The notes under the pieces are model-generated. The model was not told the origin of the DNA and searched no databases. It worked only from the letters and a program-made list of their open reading frames with translations. Positions 1 to 6,092 of a stretch of DNA of 9,415 bases are shown in pieces (position 1 is the first letter of the stretch; each line of letters opens with the position of its first letter). The stretch is from contig DFKO01000169.1 of assembly GCA_002373855.1 (NCBI GenBank), forward strand, positions 1 through 9,415, written 5' to 3'. This DNA is from Lachnospiraceae bacterium UBA3643. Lineage in GTDB: Bacteria; Bacillota; Clostridia; Lachnospirales; Lachnospiraceae. The position numbers and the translations under genes are program-made.

Positions 1-663
1 CATCATGGCATCCATCTCGGCAAAGGACATAACGCCTGTAACTACATTTGATCTGATCATGAAAGGAGGTACGCAGTATGTGAATCCCCTGTCGATCATG
101 AAATCTCTCGCATAAGAGATAACAGCTGAGTGGAGTCTTGCGATATCTCCCATCAGGTAGTAGAAACCGTTTCCGGCAACGCGGCCTGCAGACTCAAAGT
201 CTACACCGTTAAATCTCTCCATAATATCTGTATGATAAGGAACCTCGAAATCGGGAACAACAGGCTCGCCGAATCTCTCTACCTCGACATTTTCAGAGTC
301 ATCTTTTCCGATGGGAACAGAGGGGTCGATGATGTTGGGGATGGTCATCATGATCTTTGTGACCTTTTCCTCAAGCTCTGACTGCTGCTTATCAAGCTCT
401 GAGATCTTTGCACCCTCGTCTGCTATCTCTTTCTTTACAGCCTTGGCCTCTTCCTTTTTGCCCTGGGCCATAAGTGCACCGATCTGCTTTGAAATCTTGT
501 TTTTATTGGCCTTGAGCTCATCTACTTCCTGCTGACATGCACGGCGCTTTGCGTCGAGCTCAATCACTTCGTCAACAAGGGGAAGCTTGTCGTCCTGAAA
601 TTTCTTTTTAATGTTTTCCTTTACGGCGTCCGGATTCTCTCTTAAGAATTTGATGTCGATCAT
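1..663 (-). CDS. serS: Seryl-tRNA synthetase, N-terminal half (cut by window edge)
   Basis: Charges tRNA-Ser with serine in the cytoplasm (class II aminoacyl-tRNA synthetase). I translated the open frame directly: 221 codons are visible, starting MIDIKFLRENPDAVKENI, the usual SerRS N-terminus. Residues of about 30-105 form the long antiparallel coiled-coil arm that grips the tRNA-Ser variable arm, rich in Lys/Glu/Gln. The end of the arm and the start of the catalytic core follow (VEVERFGEP, then GRVAGNGFYYLMGDIARL and the motif-1 region around FTYCVPPFMI). Family members are about 420-430 residues, so roughly half is missing beyond base 1. The start at 663 has a GGAGG ribosome site at 673-677, nine bases upstream. 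The gene is the last visible member of the parA operon, 25 bases after the GNAT gene, which leaves no room for a T-box leader. Confidence 0.97.
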   Translation of the reverse strand, partial: MIDIKFLRENPDAVKENIKKKFQDDKLPLVDEVIELDAKRRACQQEVDELKANKNKISKQIGALMAQGKKEEAKAVKKEIADEGAKISELDKQQSELEEKVTKIMMTIPNIIDPSVPIGKDDSENVEVERFGEPVVPDFEVPYHTDIMERFNGVDFESAGRVAGNGFYYLMGDIARLHSAVISYARDFMIDRGFTYCVPPFMIRSNVVTGVMSFAEMDAMM

Positions 664-688
664 TTTAATGTTCCTCCGTTTTTGATAA

Positions 689-1366
689 TTATTTTACATT
701 AACCGTAATACCGGGTAATTTGTCTGCAAGTTTTTTTGATGCTGTATTTTCTTTATCAATGACAATTATTATTTTGTCATAATCTATATTCTGCTCTGCA
801 TATTTAAGTACTGCCATGCAGGCTTCATAGCCGTAGCCTTTATTTCTCTTTTCGGAAACTATGACATAGCCCAGCTCAATGGTCTCATCTGCTCTATGAC
901 TGAATCCTGCCATACCGGCAAACTCACCGGTCGCCTTTTCATATATGCCCCAGATACCGTATCCGTAAAAGCCGTATACTTCATTGATGTACTTTTCCAT
1001 CAATATCTCCGCTTCTGTATCATCTGTAAAAAATGATTCAAGAAACGGTGCCTCGCCGGATCTGTAAATATTTATGATATCTTTTGTATCATTAACCGTC
1101 AGCTCCCTTATTATAAGTCTGTCCGACTCCGTAACTGTAAGGGGCTCACCTTTTATCCTGGCGATGACCAGTCTGCAATAGTCTGCTGTCAGTGTATCAT
1201 CATCTGCTGACTCAACAGCAAATCTTATGCCAAATGAATCGTCCGATCTGTTTTTATCCGTAAGCAGCAATATTGCAGGTCGTTTCGTGTCACAAAGATT
1301 TCTGACATATTTAACGTCATCACTGACAATCAGCTTTTCACCGGCAACTGTTTTCTCAAGGTACAT
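689..1366 (-). CDS. GNAT-family N-acetyltransferase (RimJ/RimL type) with N-terminal extension
   Basis: Predicted acetyl-CoA-dependent N-acetyltransferase; the substrate is unknown. The 225-residue protein has its GNAT fold at about 79-225: it opens with TESDRLIIRELTVNDTKDI, typical of the RimJ/RimL branch, has the core strand GEFAGMAGF (147-155), the acetyl-CoA loop RNKGYGYEA (174-182), and the closing KENTASKKLADKLPG (205-219). Residues 1-78 lie before the GNAT fold and match nothing I recognise. The ATG at 1366 is the only reasonable start, eight bases after the DUF4446 stop. A purine run (AAAGG) sits only two bases from it, so translation probably depends on coupling to the gene before. 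It could modify a ribosomal protein, an antibiotic or a small amine; context in the par/serS operon does not decide this. Confidence 0.88.
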   Translation of the reverse strand: MYLEKTVAGEKLIVSDDVKYVRNLCDTKRPAILLLTDKNRSDDSFGIRFAVESADDDTLTADYCRLVIARIKGEPLTVTESDRLIIRELTVNDTKDIINIYRSGEAPFLESFFTDDTEAEILMEKYINEVYGFYGYGIWGIYEKATGEFAGMAGFSHRADETIELGYVIVSEKRNKGYGYEACMAVLKYAEQNIDYDKIIIVIDKENTASKKLADKLPGITVNVK

Positions 1367-1374
1367 GGCCTTTA

Positions 1375-1893
1375 TTACATTAAAGGCGACTGGAGCGCCT
1401 TATCTAAAGATGCCTGTTCCTCAGGAGAGAGATCAAGATCGCAGGTACCCTGCTTGATCCTCTTTGTATATGAGTAGCATCCCGCACTGGCATGAACGGA
1501 ATTGATGAGATATCCGTCATTGTATTCATCAAGGAGGGTGAGGGCGTAGCTTAACTTCCCTCCCATTTCCTTGTATGCGTCATATTTAATGAGTCCCATC
1601 TTCTGGAAAGCTTTTGCATGCTTTGCAAATAATGTATTTATATTTTCCTCATGGATAGCAGACTCTTCATTAAGCTGATTTACATTCTCAATGAGGTCTG
1701 TTATCTCGCCCTCAAGGCTCTGGGCCCTTGTACCCTGCATAAATTTCTCATATCTCTTTTTAAGTCCGGATAATTTTACTATGAGGACTATATTTAAGAT
1801 AATGAGTGCCAGCAGGAGCACTGTTATGATTATTATTAACAGTCCGATATCGATACTGCCGAGACCGAGCTGTGTCAGAATATTACTTGTCAT
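1375..1893 (-). CDS. DUF4446 family membrane-anchored protein
   Basis: A 172-residue protein of the DUF4446 family, whose function is not known and which is often found directly after parB in clostridia. One N-terminal membrane helix (about 16-40, IDIGLLIIIITVLLLALIIL) is followed by a basic KKRYEK stretch, so the bulk should face the cytoplasm. A predicted coiled coil covers about 55-95. The conserved core is at 96-150: FQKMGLIKYDAY, GGKLSYALTLLDEYNDGYLINS, and GCYSYTKRIKQG. The C-terminus LSPEEQASLDKAL is also typical of the family. The start at 1893 has a clean GGAGG site about seven bases upstream, and the gene lies 20 bases after parB. Its position makes a role near the segregation complex plausible, but that is inference only. 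Confidence 0.92.
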   Translation of the reverse strand: MTSNILTQLGLGSIDIGLLIIIITVLLLALIILNIVLIVKLSGLKKRYEKFMQGTRAQSLEGEITDLIENVNQLNEESAIHEENINTLFAKHAKAFQKMGLIKYDAYKEMGGKLSYALTLLDEYNDGYLINSVHASAGCYSYTKRIKQGTCDLDLSPEEQASLDKALQSPLM

Positions 1894-1913
1894 ATTTCCT
1901 CCAAAGGGAAAAT

Positions 1914-2801
1914 CTATTTATTAAGGAGCTCATAAAACTTTTCAAATTCATCGGTAGATGTAAATGTGAGCTCAAGCTTGCCGGATGTTTTGTTCTTAAG
2001 ATTGACGGATACTTTTGCTCCGAGCTTTGCGGAGAGTTTGTTTGCATAATTATCATACTGGAGTCTGTATCTTAAAAACTCAGTATCTTCTTTCTTCTCA
2101 GGCTTCTCCTTGGCCTTGGTGCCAAGCTCTGATATGAGCTTCTCTGTCTCACGTACAGACAGTTTTTCATTAACAATCTTTTCAGCCAGTTCGTACTGCT
2201 TTTCCTCATCGTCTACTGCAAGGAGTGCTCTCGCATGACCCATGGTGAGTTTCTTTTCTATTAAAAGCTGCTGAACCTTTGCAGATAGATTAAGGAGACG
2301 GAGTGAATTAGTCACTGCAGACCTTGATTTTGATACCTTCTCGGATATCTCATCATCGGTGAGCTTGTAGTCTGTCTTTAATCTCTTGTATGCCTGGGCC
2401 TCCTCGATAGGATCAAGATCTTCTCTCTGAAGGTTTTCAATCAGGGCTATCTCCGCTATCTCCTGGTCTGTGTAATCTTTAATGATACCGGGGATCTTAG
2501 TAAGTCCTGCCTTGATACATGCCCTGTATCTGCGCTCTCCGGCTACGATCTCGTAGTGGTCGCCTCTGTCTTTTAATATGACAGGCTGGATGACGCCGTG
2601 CTGCTTAATTGAAAGAGCAAGCTCCTCAAGGCCGCCCTCATCAAACTTTTTTCTCGGCTGCTGCTTGTTGCGCTGAATCCTGTTTATGTCTATCATAACT
2701 GCACCGTCTTTAACCGGTGCCTCAGCAGGTGCTGCCACTCCCTTATCCTGTATAATGCTGTCCAGACCTTTTCCCAGTCCAAATCTCTTATTTACAGCCA
2801 T
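1914..2801 (-). CDS. parB: Chromosome-partitioning protein ParB (Spo0J type), CTP-dependent DNA clamp
   Basis: Binds parS sites, spreads as a CTP-gated clamp, loads SMC condensin and stimulates ParA. The 295-residue protein begins with the signature FGLGKGLDSII (7-17), the N-terminal tip that in this family contacts ParA. The N-terminal CTP-binding domain holds QQPRKKFDE (47-55), the GERRYRA box (88-94) and ENLQREDLDPIEEA (122-135). The parS-reading helix-turn-helix is at about 146-170 (KLTDDEISEKVSKSRSAVTN). MGHARALL and LSVRETEKLI (214-223) follow, then a Lys/Glu-rich linker and the C-terminal dimerisation domain (about 240-295). All expected parts are present and the length is normal. The ATG at 2801 has a GGAGGG site. 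It follows parA by 33 bases in the same operon. Confidence 0.97.
   Translation of the reverse strand: MAVNKRFGLGKGLDSIIQDKGVAAPAEAPVKDGAVMIDINRIQRNKQQPRKKFDEGGLEELALSIKQHGVIQPVILKDRGDHYEIVAGERRYRACIKAGLTKIPGIIKDYTDQEIAEIALIENLQREDLDPIEEAQAYKRLKTDYKLTDDEISEKVSKSRSAVTNSLRLLNLSAKVQQLLIEKKLTMGHARALLAVDDEEKQYELAEKIVNEKLSVRETEKLISELGTKAKEKPEKKEDTEFLRYRLQYDNYANKLSAKLGAKVSVNLKNKTSGKLELTFTSTDEFEKFYELLNK
2144..2162. repeat. Inverted repeat with a parS-like half inside parB
   Basis: CTGTCT and AGACAG form perfect six-base arms around the seven-base spacer CACGTAC. The left ten bases (TGTCTCACGT) match the parS consensus half TGTTTCACGT at nine positions, but the right half is out of register by one base. 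It lies in the codons for LSVRET, a protein stretch conserved in ParB proteins, so the DNA likeness may be a by-product of coding. I would not call it a working parS without binding data. Confidence 0.3.
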
Positions 2802-2834
2802 ATATCCCTCCGTGATATCGATTTATTGCATCTT

Positions 2835-3596
2835 TTATTTAACTCCGGCTACTTCTCTTGCAAGAGCCCTGTATGCTTCCGCTCCCTGTGATTTGGGATC
2901 GTACTCTGTGATGGGCCTGCCAAAGGAAGGTGCCTCAGACAGTCTGACCGTTCTCGGAATCTTTGATTCATATACCTTGTCAGGGAAATGCTCCGAAACA
3001 TTTTTAACCACATCATTTGCCAGGTTTGTCCTTCCGTCATACATGGTAAATACGATGCCTTCGAGGTCTAACTTTGGATTGAGTCTCTCCTTGACCAGGT
3101 TGATGGTGGTGATGAGATCCGACAGTCCCTCGAGGGCCAGATACTCACACTGGATAGGCACGATGACTGAGTCTGCACTCGTCATGGCATTAAGTGTCAG
3201 TGTGTTTAAAGAAGGAGGGCAGTCAATGATGATGTAATCATAATCGTTATTTATGTATTCGATTTCCTTCTTTAATATATATTCTTTATCTTCTATACCG
3301 ATGAGCTCTATCTCTGCTGCCGCAAGATTCACATTGGACGGGATGAGGGAGATACCCCCTGCCACGTCTTTTAATATGCACTCCCTGATACCAAGCTCCC
3401 CGAGCAAAAGCTCGTAGACAGTCTTTTCCTGCTCGACCTTGTTGACGCTGCATCCGCTGGTGGCATTGCCCTGGGGGTCCATGTCAATTAAGAGGACCTT
3501 TTTGCCAAGTTCCGCAAGACATGCTGCCAGATTTACAGATGTGGTGGTCTTGCCTACGCCGCCTTTTTGATTTGCTATTGCGATTATCTTTTCCAT
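2835..3596 (-). CDS. parA: Chromosome-partitioning ATPase ParA (Soj type)
   Basis: A nucleoid-binding, dimerising ATPase that works with ParB in origin segregation; Soj-type proteins also act on DnaA. The protein has 253 residues, the same length as B. subtilis Soj. The deviant Walker A motif is KGGVGKTTT (11-19), with signature Lys11 and catalytic Lys16. Walker A' is LLIDMDPQGN (35-44, Asp40) and Walker B is IIIDCPP (122-128). Gly12, Lys16, Asp40 and Arg189 fall at the numbers known from Soj mutants for dimerisation, ATP binding, hydrolysis and DNA binding, so the enzyme looks fully active. There is no N-terminal helix-turn-helix, which marks the short chromosomal (type Ib-like) class. A GGAG ribosome site lies about nine bases before the ATG. 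It is the first gene of its operon; upstream lies a divergent small gene, not rsmG. Confidence 0.97.
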   Translation of the reverse strand: MEKIIAIANQKGGVGKTTTSVNLAACLAELGKKVLLIDMDPQGNATSGCSVNKVEQEKTVYELLLGELGIRECILKDVAGGISLIPSNVNLAAAEIELIGIEDKEYILKKEIEYINNDYDYIIIDCPPSLNTLTLNAMTSADSVIVPIQCEYLALEGLSDLITTINLVKERLNPKLDLEGIVFTMYDGRTNLANDVVKNVSEHFPDKVYESKIPRTVRLSEAPSFGRPITEYDPKSQGAEAYRALAREVAGVK

Positions 3597-3621
3597 AATT
3601 TATACTCCGAAAAACCAGATT

Positions 3622-3637
3622 CGTTTCCCCTGAAATA
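3622..3637. promoter_or_regulatory. Candidate degenerate parS site in the parA leader
   Basis: The 16 bases CGTTTCCCCTGAAATA match the parS consensus TGTTTCACGTGAAACA at 12 positions, with correct spacing of the GTTTC and GAAA arms. The mismatches are at positions 1, 7, 9 and 15; two of them break the central CACGTG core, which usually matters for ParB binding. The site lies 25 bases upstream of the parA start, downstream of the likely -10 box. ParB bound here could nucleate on its own gene cluster or repress the operon. This is inference; a decayed site or chance match is possible. Confidence 0.4.
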
Positions 3638-3655
3638 CTCAAACTACAAACACAC

Positions 3656-3684
3656 ATTATATCATAATTTTTCGGCGCTCACCA
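3656..3684 (-). promoter_or_regulatory. Probable promoter of the parA operon
   Basis: On the minus strand a perfect -10 box TATAAT (3656-3661) is preceded by TGA, giving an extended -10 (TGATATAAT). The -35 position at 17 bases (3679-3684, TGGTGA) is weak, which fits an extended -10 promoter. The start of transcription would be near 3649, giving a leader of about 50 bases that contains the parS-like site. A short inverted repeat ACCAT-CC-ATGGT (3681-3692) overlaps the -35 position. Confidence 0.6.
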
Positions 3685-3735
3685 TCCATGGTTCGCTGTT
3701 CCCGCCCTCTTTTTTAGATATATAGTTTAAGATAT

Positions 3736-3764
3736 TTTATATTATTACTATGATGTGATATACT
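3736..3764 (+). promoter_or_regulatory. Probable promoter of the small coiled-coil gene
   Basis: Plus-strand -10 box TATACT (3759-3764) preceded by TGA (extended -10), with TTTATA at 3736-3741 as a fair -35 and a 17-base spacer. Transcription would begin near 3771, about 55 bases before the start codon at 3826. It points away from the parA promoter, so the 229 bases between the two genes form a divergent promoter region. Confidence 0.55.
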
Positions 3765-3825
3765 TTATATGTTTTACAGAGGCCGGGCCTCAATAATTAC
3801 CATTTATCAGAAAGGGGCAATATTT

Positions 3826-4152
3826 ATGAATACAAACAATCCTGATCTTGACAGAGTTCTTTACGACCTTGATATCCTCTTTAAAAACGGAGAGAAGGAA
3901 TTTAAAAACAAAGTCGAGGAAATCTTTAATAAAAACAGCAACAATAATAACGGCGGAAACAATAACAACAATTCCGGCAATAATGGCAGCGGATCAAACG
4001 ATAACGGCTATGACAAGACATTAAACGAGATCCAGAAGGCAAAGATCGCTGACCTTGAAAAGCAGGTGGCAGAGCTCCAGAAAGCCCTCACAATGAAGGA
4101 CGAGATTATCGATACACAGAAGAAGATGATCGAAATGATGGAGAAAAAGTAA
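3826..4152 (+). CDS. Small Asn/Gly-rich coiled-coil protein of unknown function
   Basis: I do not recognise this 108-residue protein. It has three visible parts: an acidic/basic amphipathic N-terminus (1-36, DLDRVLYDLDILFKNGEKEF); a low-complexity linker of mostly Asn, Gly and Ser (37-61); and a C-terminal heptad-rich helix (about 65-108, IADLEKQVAELQKALTMKDE) likely to form a dimeric coiled coil. There is no signal peptide or membrane segment, so it should be cytoplasmic. The frame opens earlier at 3769, but AAAGGGG at 3811-3817, eight bases before the ATG at 3826, fixes the start there. It is the only plus-strand gene, has its own promoter and ends in a strong terminator, which supports it as a real gene. 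The layout of short helix, flexible linker and coiled coil suggests a scaffold or adaptor; this is a guess from composition. Confidence 0.8.
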   Translation: MNTNNPDLDRVLYDLDILFKNGEKEFKNKVEEIFNKNSNNNNGGNNNNNSGNNGSGSNDNGYDKTLNEIQKAKIADLEKQVAELQKALTMKDEIIDTQKKMIEMMEKK

Positions 4153-4186
4153 TCCTGTCTTTAGATTAAAAACCAATAATGCATTA

Positions 4187-4220
4187 AAAAATCGCGTGAT
4201 CAACAGGTCACGCGATTTTT
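4187..4220. terminator. Bidirectional intrinsic terminator
   Basis: A perfect 13-base inverted repeat AAAAATCGCGTGA / TCACGCGATTTTT with an eight-base loop (4200-4207). On the plus strand it ends in TTTTT and stops the small coiled-coil gene 35 bases after its stop codon. On the minus strand it ends in TTTTTT and stops the tRNA-Arg transcript seven bases after the tRNA. One hairpin therefore serves two converging transcripts. Confidence 0.92.
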
Positions 4221-4226
4221 ATTTAA

Positions 4227-4298
4227 TGTTCCCAGCGGGAATCGAACCCACAATTACAGCTTAGGAGGCTATCGTTATATCCATTTAACTATGAGAAC
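4227..4298 (-). tRNA. tRNA-Arg, anticodon CCT (reads AGG)
   Basis: All arms fold by hand. The acceptor stem is GTTCTCA with TGGGAAC (one T-G wobble). The D stem is GTTA/TAAC with an eight-base loop. The anticodon stem is ATAGC/GCTGT with loop CTCCTAA, giving anticodon CCT. A four-base variable loop follows, then the T stem GTGGG/CCCGC with loop TTCGATT. The discriminator base is A. The CCA end is not encoded (CAT follows), so it must be added by the CCA enzyme. It reads the AGG codon. No duplicate of its 3' end is visible in the window, so there is no sign of an integrated element here. Confidence 0.95.
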
Positions 4299-4319
4299 AC
4301 GCTTTTTACGGCATGTATT

Positions 4320-4347
4320 ATTTTAACATAATAAGTGGATTTGTAAA
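4320..4347 (-). promoter_or_regulatory. Probable promoter of tRNA-Arg
   Basis: On the minus strand TTTACA (4342-4347) and TAAAAT (4320-4325) are separated by 16 bases; each box matches the sigma-A consensus at five of six positions. TGT directly before the -10 makes it an extended -10. Transcription would start near 4313, about 15 bases before the mature tRNA. The -35 begins just after the stop codon of the ATP-grasp gene. Confidence 0.65.
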
Positions 4348-4349
4348 GG

Positions 4350-5267
4350 TTACGTCTCTGCGATCCTCTTAAGTCCGTCTCCGGACAGTCTCTGGTACAT
4401 GGACAGCTCCGGTGTGACATTGCCCTCGATGATGACGATCTCCCCGTCCTCTCTGACTGCGATGTCCCAGCCCACCAGTCTGCACTTTGGTACGACAAGG
4501 GCTGCTCTTAAAGCTGTCTTTTTTACTTCCTCAAAATAAGGATTCTGAAATCCGGAAAACTTTATATTTGTATCCGGATGTGTATCATATACAAATCCGT
4601 TTTTTTCATCTTCCTCACAGACCTTTATGATACCTGACTCCTTATCCGTGACACACCATATGCCCTTTATATCATCATTGTCAGTGATACTGCCCTCGCT
4701 GCCAAACTGATTTACGACAAAGAGGATATCAGGTTTTCCATCCGAATCAATATAAGTGGTGACCCTGAGGGTATTTAATGATTTGGGATATACATCCGAG
4801 TAAGCCTTGTGCTGATATACATAATCCTCGGCTATGTAGAGCTGCTTTTGCATCTCCTCAAATGAGGGCGTGTCCTTACTGAATATCACATTGCCCACCC
4901 TGTCCGCATATGCCGTGGAAAATCCGATGCCCGCATATTTATCAACAGGCTTTAGAGCTACTCTCTTATGTTTTTTCACAAAAGATAAGAGATAATTTTC
5001 GGTTATGTCACGAAGAGAGATCACATCTCTCTTCATGAATGAACCGAAGCGCTCATAAAATAAGAGCTTGTTGTTAAAATATTTACGATATGCGTCGTCG
5101 TTTAATTTTTTTTCTGCTGCCACCAACTCTTCATCGGTCAGAAAAGTTTCGATCTTCTTTATATCCATCTTTTGCATATGCATATAAAGGAAATCATTGT
5201 ATGACCATTTTGATTTAATATGCCGTGGCATCAGAAAATATTTTAATCTGTTATTTATCAATGTCAT
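4350..5267 (-). CDS. ATP-grasp enzyme, sugar-transfer-associated type
   Basis: Predicted ATP-dependent ligase of the ATP-grasp fold, most like the group annotated as sugar-transfer-associated ATP-grasp (PF14397), often found in cell-surface polysaccharide loci. ATP-grasp enzymes join a carboxylate to an amine or similar group through an acyl phosphate; the substrate here is unknown. Visible in the 305 residues: nucleotide-binding strand and glycine loop VALKPVDKYAGIGF (103-116); hinge IAEDYVYQH (145-153); NTLRVTTY (165-172); HPDTNIKFSGFQNPYFEE (230-247), typical of this group; and the metal-binding end GWDIAVREDGEIVIIEGN (266-283), with Asp268, Glu281 and Asn283 as likely Mg ligands. The catalytic set looks complete. 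No signal peptide. The start is three bases after the TPM gene stop and lacks a close ribosome site, so it is probably translated by coupling. A later Met13 start is possible but has no better site. Confidence 0.85.
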   Translation of the reverse strand: MTLINNRLKYFLMPRHIKSKWSYNDFLYMHMQKMDIKKIETFLTDEELVAAEKKLNDDAYRKYFNNKLLFYERFGSFMKRDVISLRDITENYLLSFVKKHKRVALKPVDKYAGIGFSTAYADRVGNVIFSKDTPSFEEMQKQLYIAEDYVYQHKAYSDVYPKSLNTLRVTTYIDSDGKPDILFVVNQFGSEGSITDNDDIKGIWCVTDKESGIIKVCEEDEKNGFVYDTHPDTNIKFSGFQNPYFEEVKKTALRAALVVPKCRLVGWDIAVREDGEIVIIEGNVTPELSMYQRLSGDGLKRIAET

Positions 5268-5270
5268 ATA

Positions 5271-6092
5271 TTAATGGGCATGGCCTCCACCGCCACCGTG
5301 TCCGCCGCCGTGTCCGCCACCGCTTCCGGAAGACTGGGGCGAGTAAACTCTTGTCTGGTCTGTCAGCTGTACACTCATGGAACCGGGACGTACATTTTTA
5401 TCTGCACCCTGTACCATCTCAAATGATGTGGCACGCTTAAGCTTAGAGTTGTTGTCCACTATGAGATAGCATACAAGGAGTCCCGAGAGCAGTCCTACAA
5501 GGGCGTTACAGATATACTTCATGGGCTGGGCAATGCTGCCGCCCTGGAAGAGTATGAGGACTTCATCCATTACCTCATTGATCTCAAGGGACCAGTCTTC
5601 CTCGGCCAGCTCGTATACGTTATCACAGATTGTCCTTGCCTTTGCAGAGCTGATGACACTGAGGGCTTCCTCCTGAGCATACATATAACCCCAGTACCAG
5701 GTGGTGATATATCCTACTGCAGGCTCATGTCTGCCAAACTCATCCTCCACCACATCGATGATCTGGTCTCTGGTCCAGCTCTCACTGTCTTTGCAGTTGT
5801 TGATATCAAGGGAGTAATAAACTATATTTGTATATTCAGTGATATCCTCCATGATCTTCAGGGCTTTTTTAGCTTCCGAATCTGTCAGATAATCTCCGGC
5901 ATCGATGATGACAGCTTTGTATCCCGTATCATCATTTTCGTACTCAAATCTCTCCTGATCTGTATGATCTCCGCCGTAGTAATCATCATCATAGGCTGAT
6001 ACATTCAGCATATTTCCCGGCAGGACAAATGAGATAATGAGTATTAATGCAAACGTAATTATGAGAGAACGCTTAGATATATTTTTCATCAT
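5271..6092 (-). CDS. TPM-domain secreted/membrane-anchored protein with His/Gly tail (YdjH/YgcG-like)
   Basis: A 273-residue envelope protein. Residues 1-33 are a signal peptide (KRSLIITFALILIISFVL, likely cut after VSA), followed by an acidic Asp/Tyr-rich stretch. The TPM domain spans about 58-180 and opens with the family pattern AVIIDAGDYLTDSEAKKAL and NIVYYSLD. A second membrane helix lies at about 190-212. The cytoplasmic-side tail ends in a Gly/His run (258-273, including GGGHGGGHGG). TPM proteins have been described as phosphatases and photosystem-assembly factors, but bacterial members are mostly uncharacterised. The gene overlaps the zinc-ribbon gene by four bases (ATGA) and has GGAGG six bases upstream. 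The pairing resembles YdjG-YdjH of B. subtilis. A second ATG directly follows the first and could also serve as start. Confidence 0.85.
   Translation of the reverse strand: MMKNISKRSLIITFALILIISFVLPGNMLNVSAYDDDYYGGDHTDQERFEYENDDTGYKAVIIDAGDYLTDSEAKKALKIMEDITEYTNIVYYSLDINNCKDSESWTRDQIIDVVEDEFGRHEPAVGYITTWYWGYMYAQEEALSVISSAKARTICDNVYELAEEDWSLEINEVMDEVLILFQGGSIAQPMKYICNALVGLLSGLLVCYLIVDNNSKLKRATSFEMVQGADKNVRPGSMSVQLTDQTRVYSPQSSGSGGGHGGGHGGGGGHAH
5287..5322. repeat. Short GC-rich tandem repeat coding for the Gly/His tail
   Basis: The 11-base unit CCGTGTCCGCC occurs at 5296-5306 and 5308-5318, flanked by further CCACCG units. It codes on the minus strand for the Gly-Gly-His tail of the TPM protein. 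The stretch is far richer in GC than its surroundings and could slip during replication, changing the number of Gly/His units. Confidence 0.7.

Noticed and set aside
1331..1350. Another parS-like string (CTTTTCACCGGCAACT)
   Set aside because: Only 10 of 16 positions match, which is expected by chance in a window of this size, and it lies within the GNAT coding region.
2686..3237. Plus-strand open frame of 183 residues opposite parA and parB
   Set aside because: It spans the antisense of two certain genes and their gap, has no promoter or ribosome site, and has shadow-like Ser/Leu/Thr composition.
3769..3825. Longer start for the small coiled-coil protein (MFYRGRAS...)
   Set aside because: AAAGGGG at 3811-3817 is correctly spaced for the ATG at 3826, and the likely transcription start near 3771 lies inside the longer version.
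3597..3825. Replication origin between parA and the small gene
   Set aside because: The stretch is AT-rich, but I saw no DnaA boxes (TTATNCACA) and no dnaA or dnaN gene; it is explained by divergent promoters.
4227..4298. tRNA-Arg as the attachment site of an integrated element
   Set aside because: No integrase gene and no second copy of the tRNA 3' end is visible on either side within the window.
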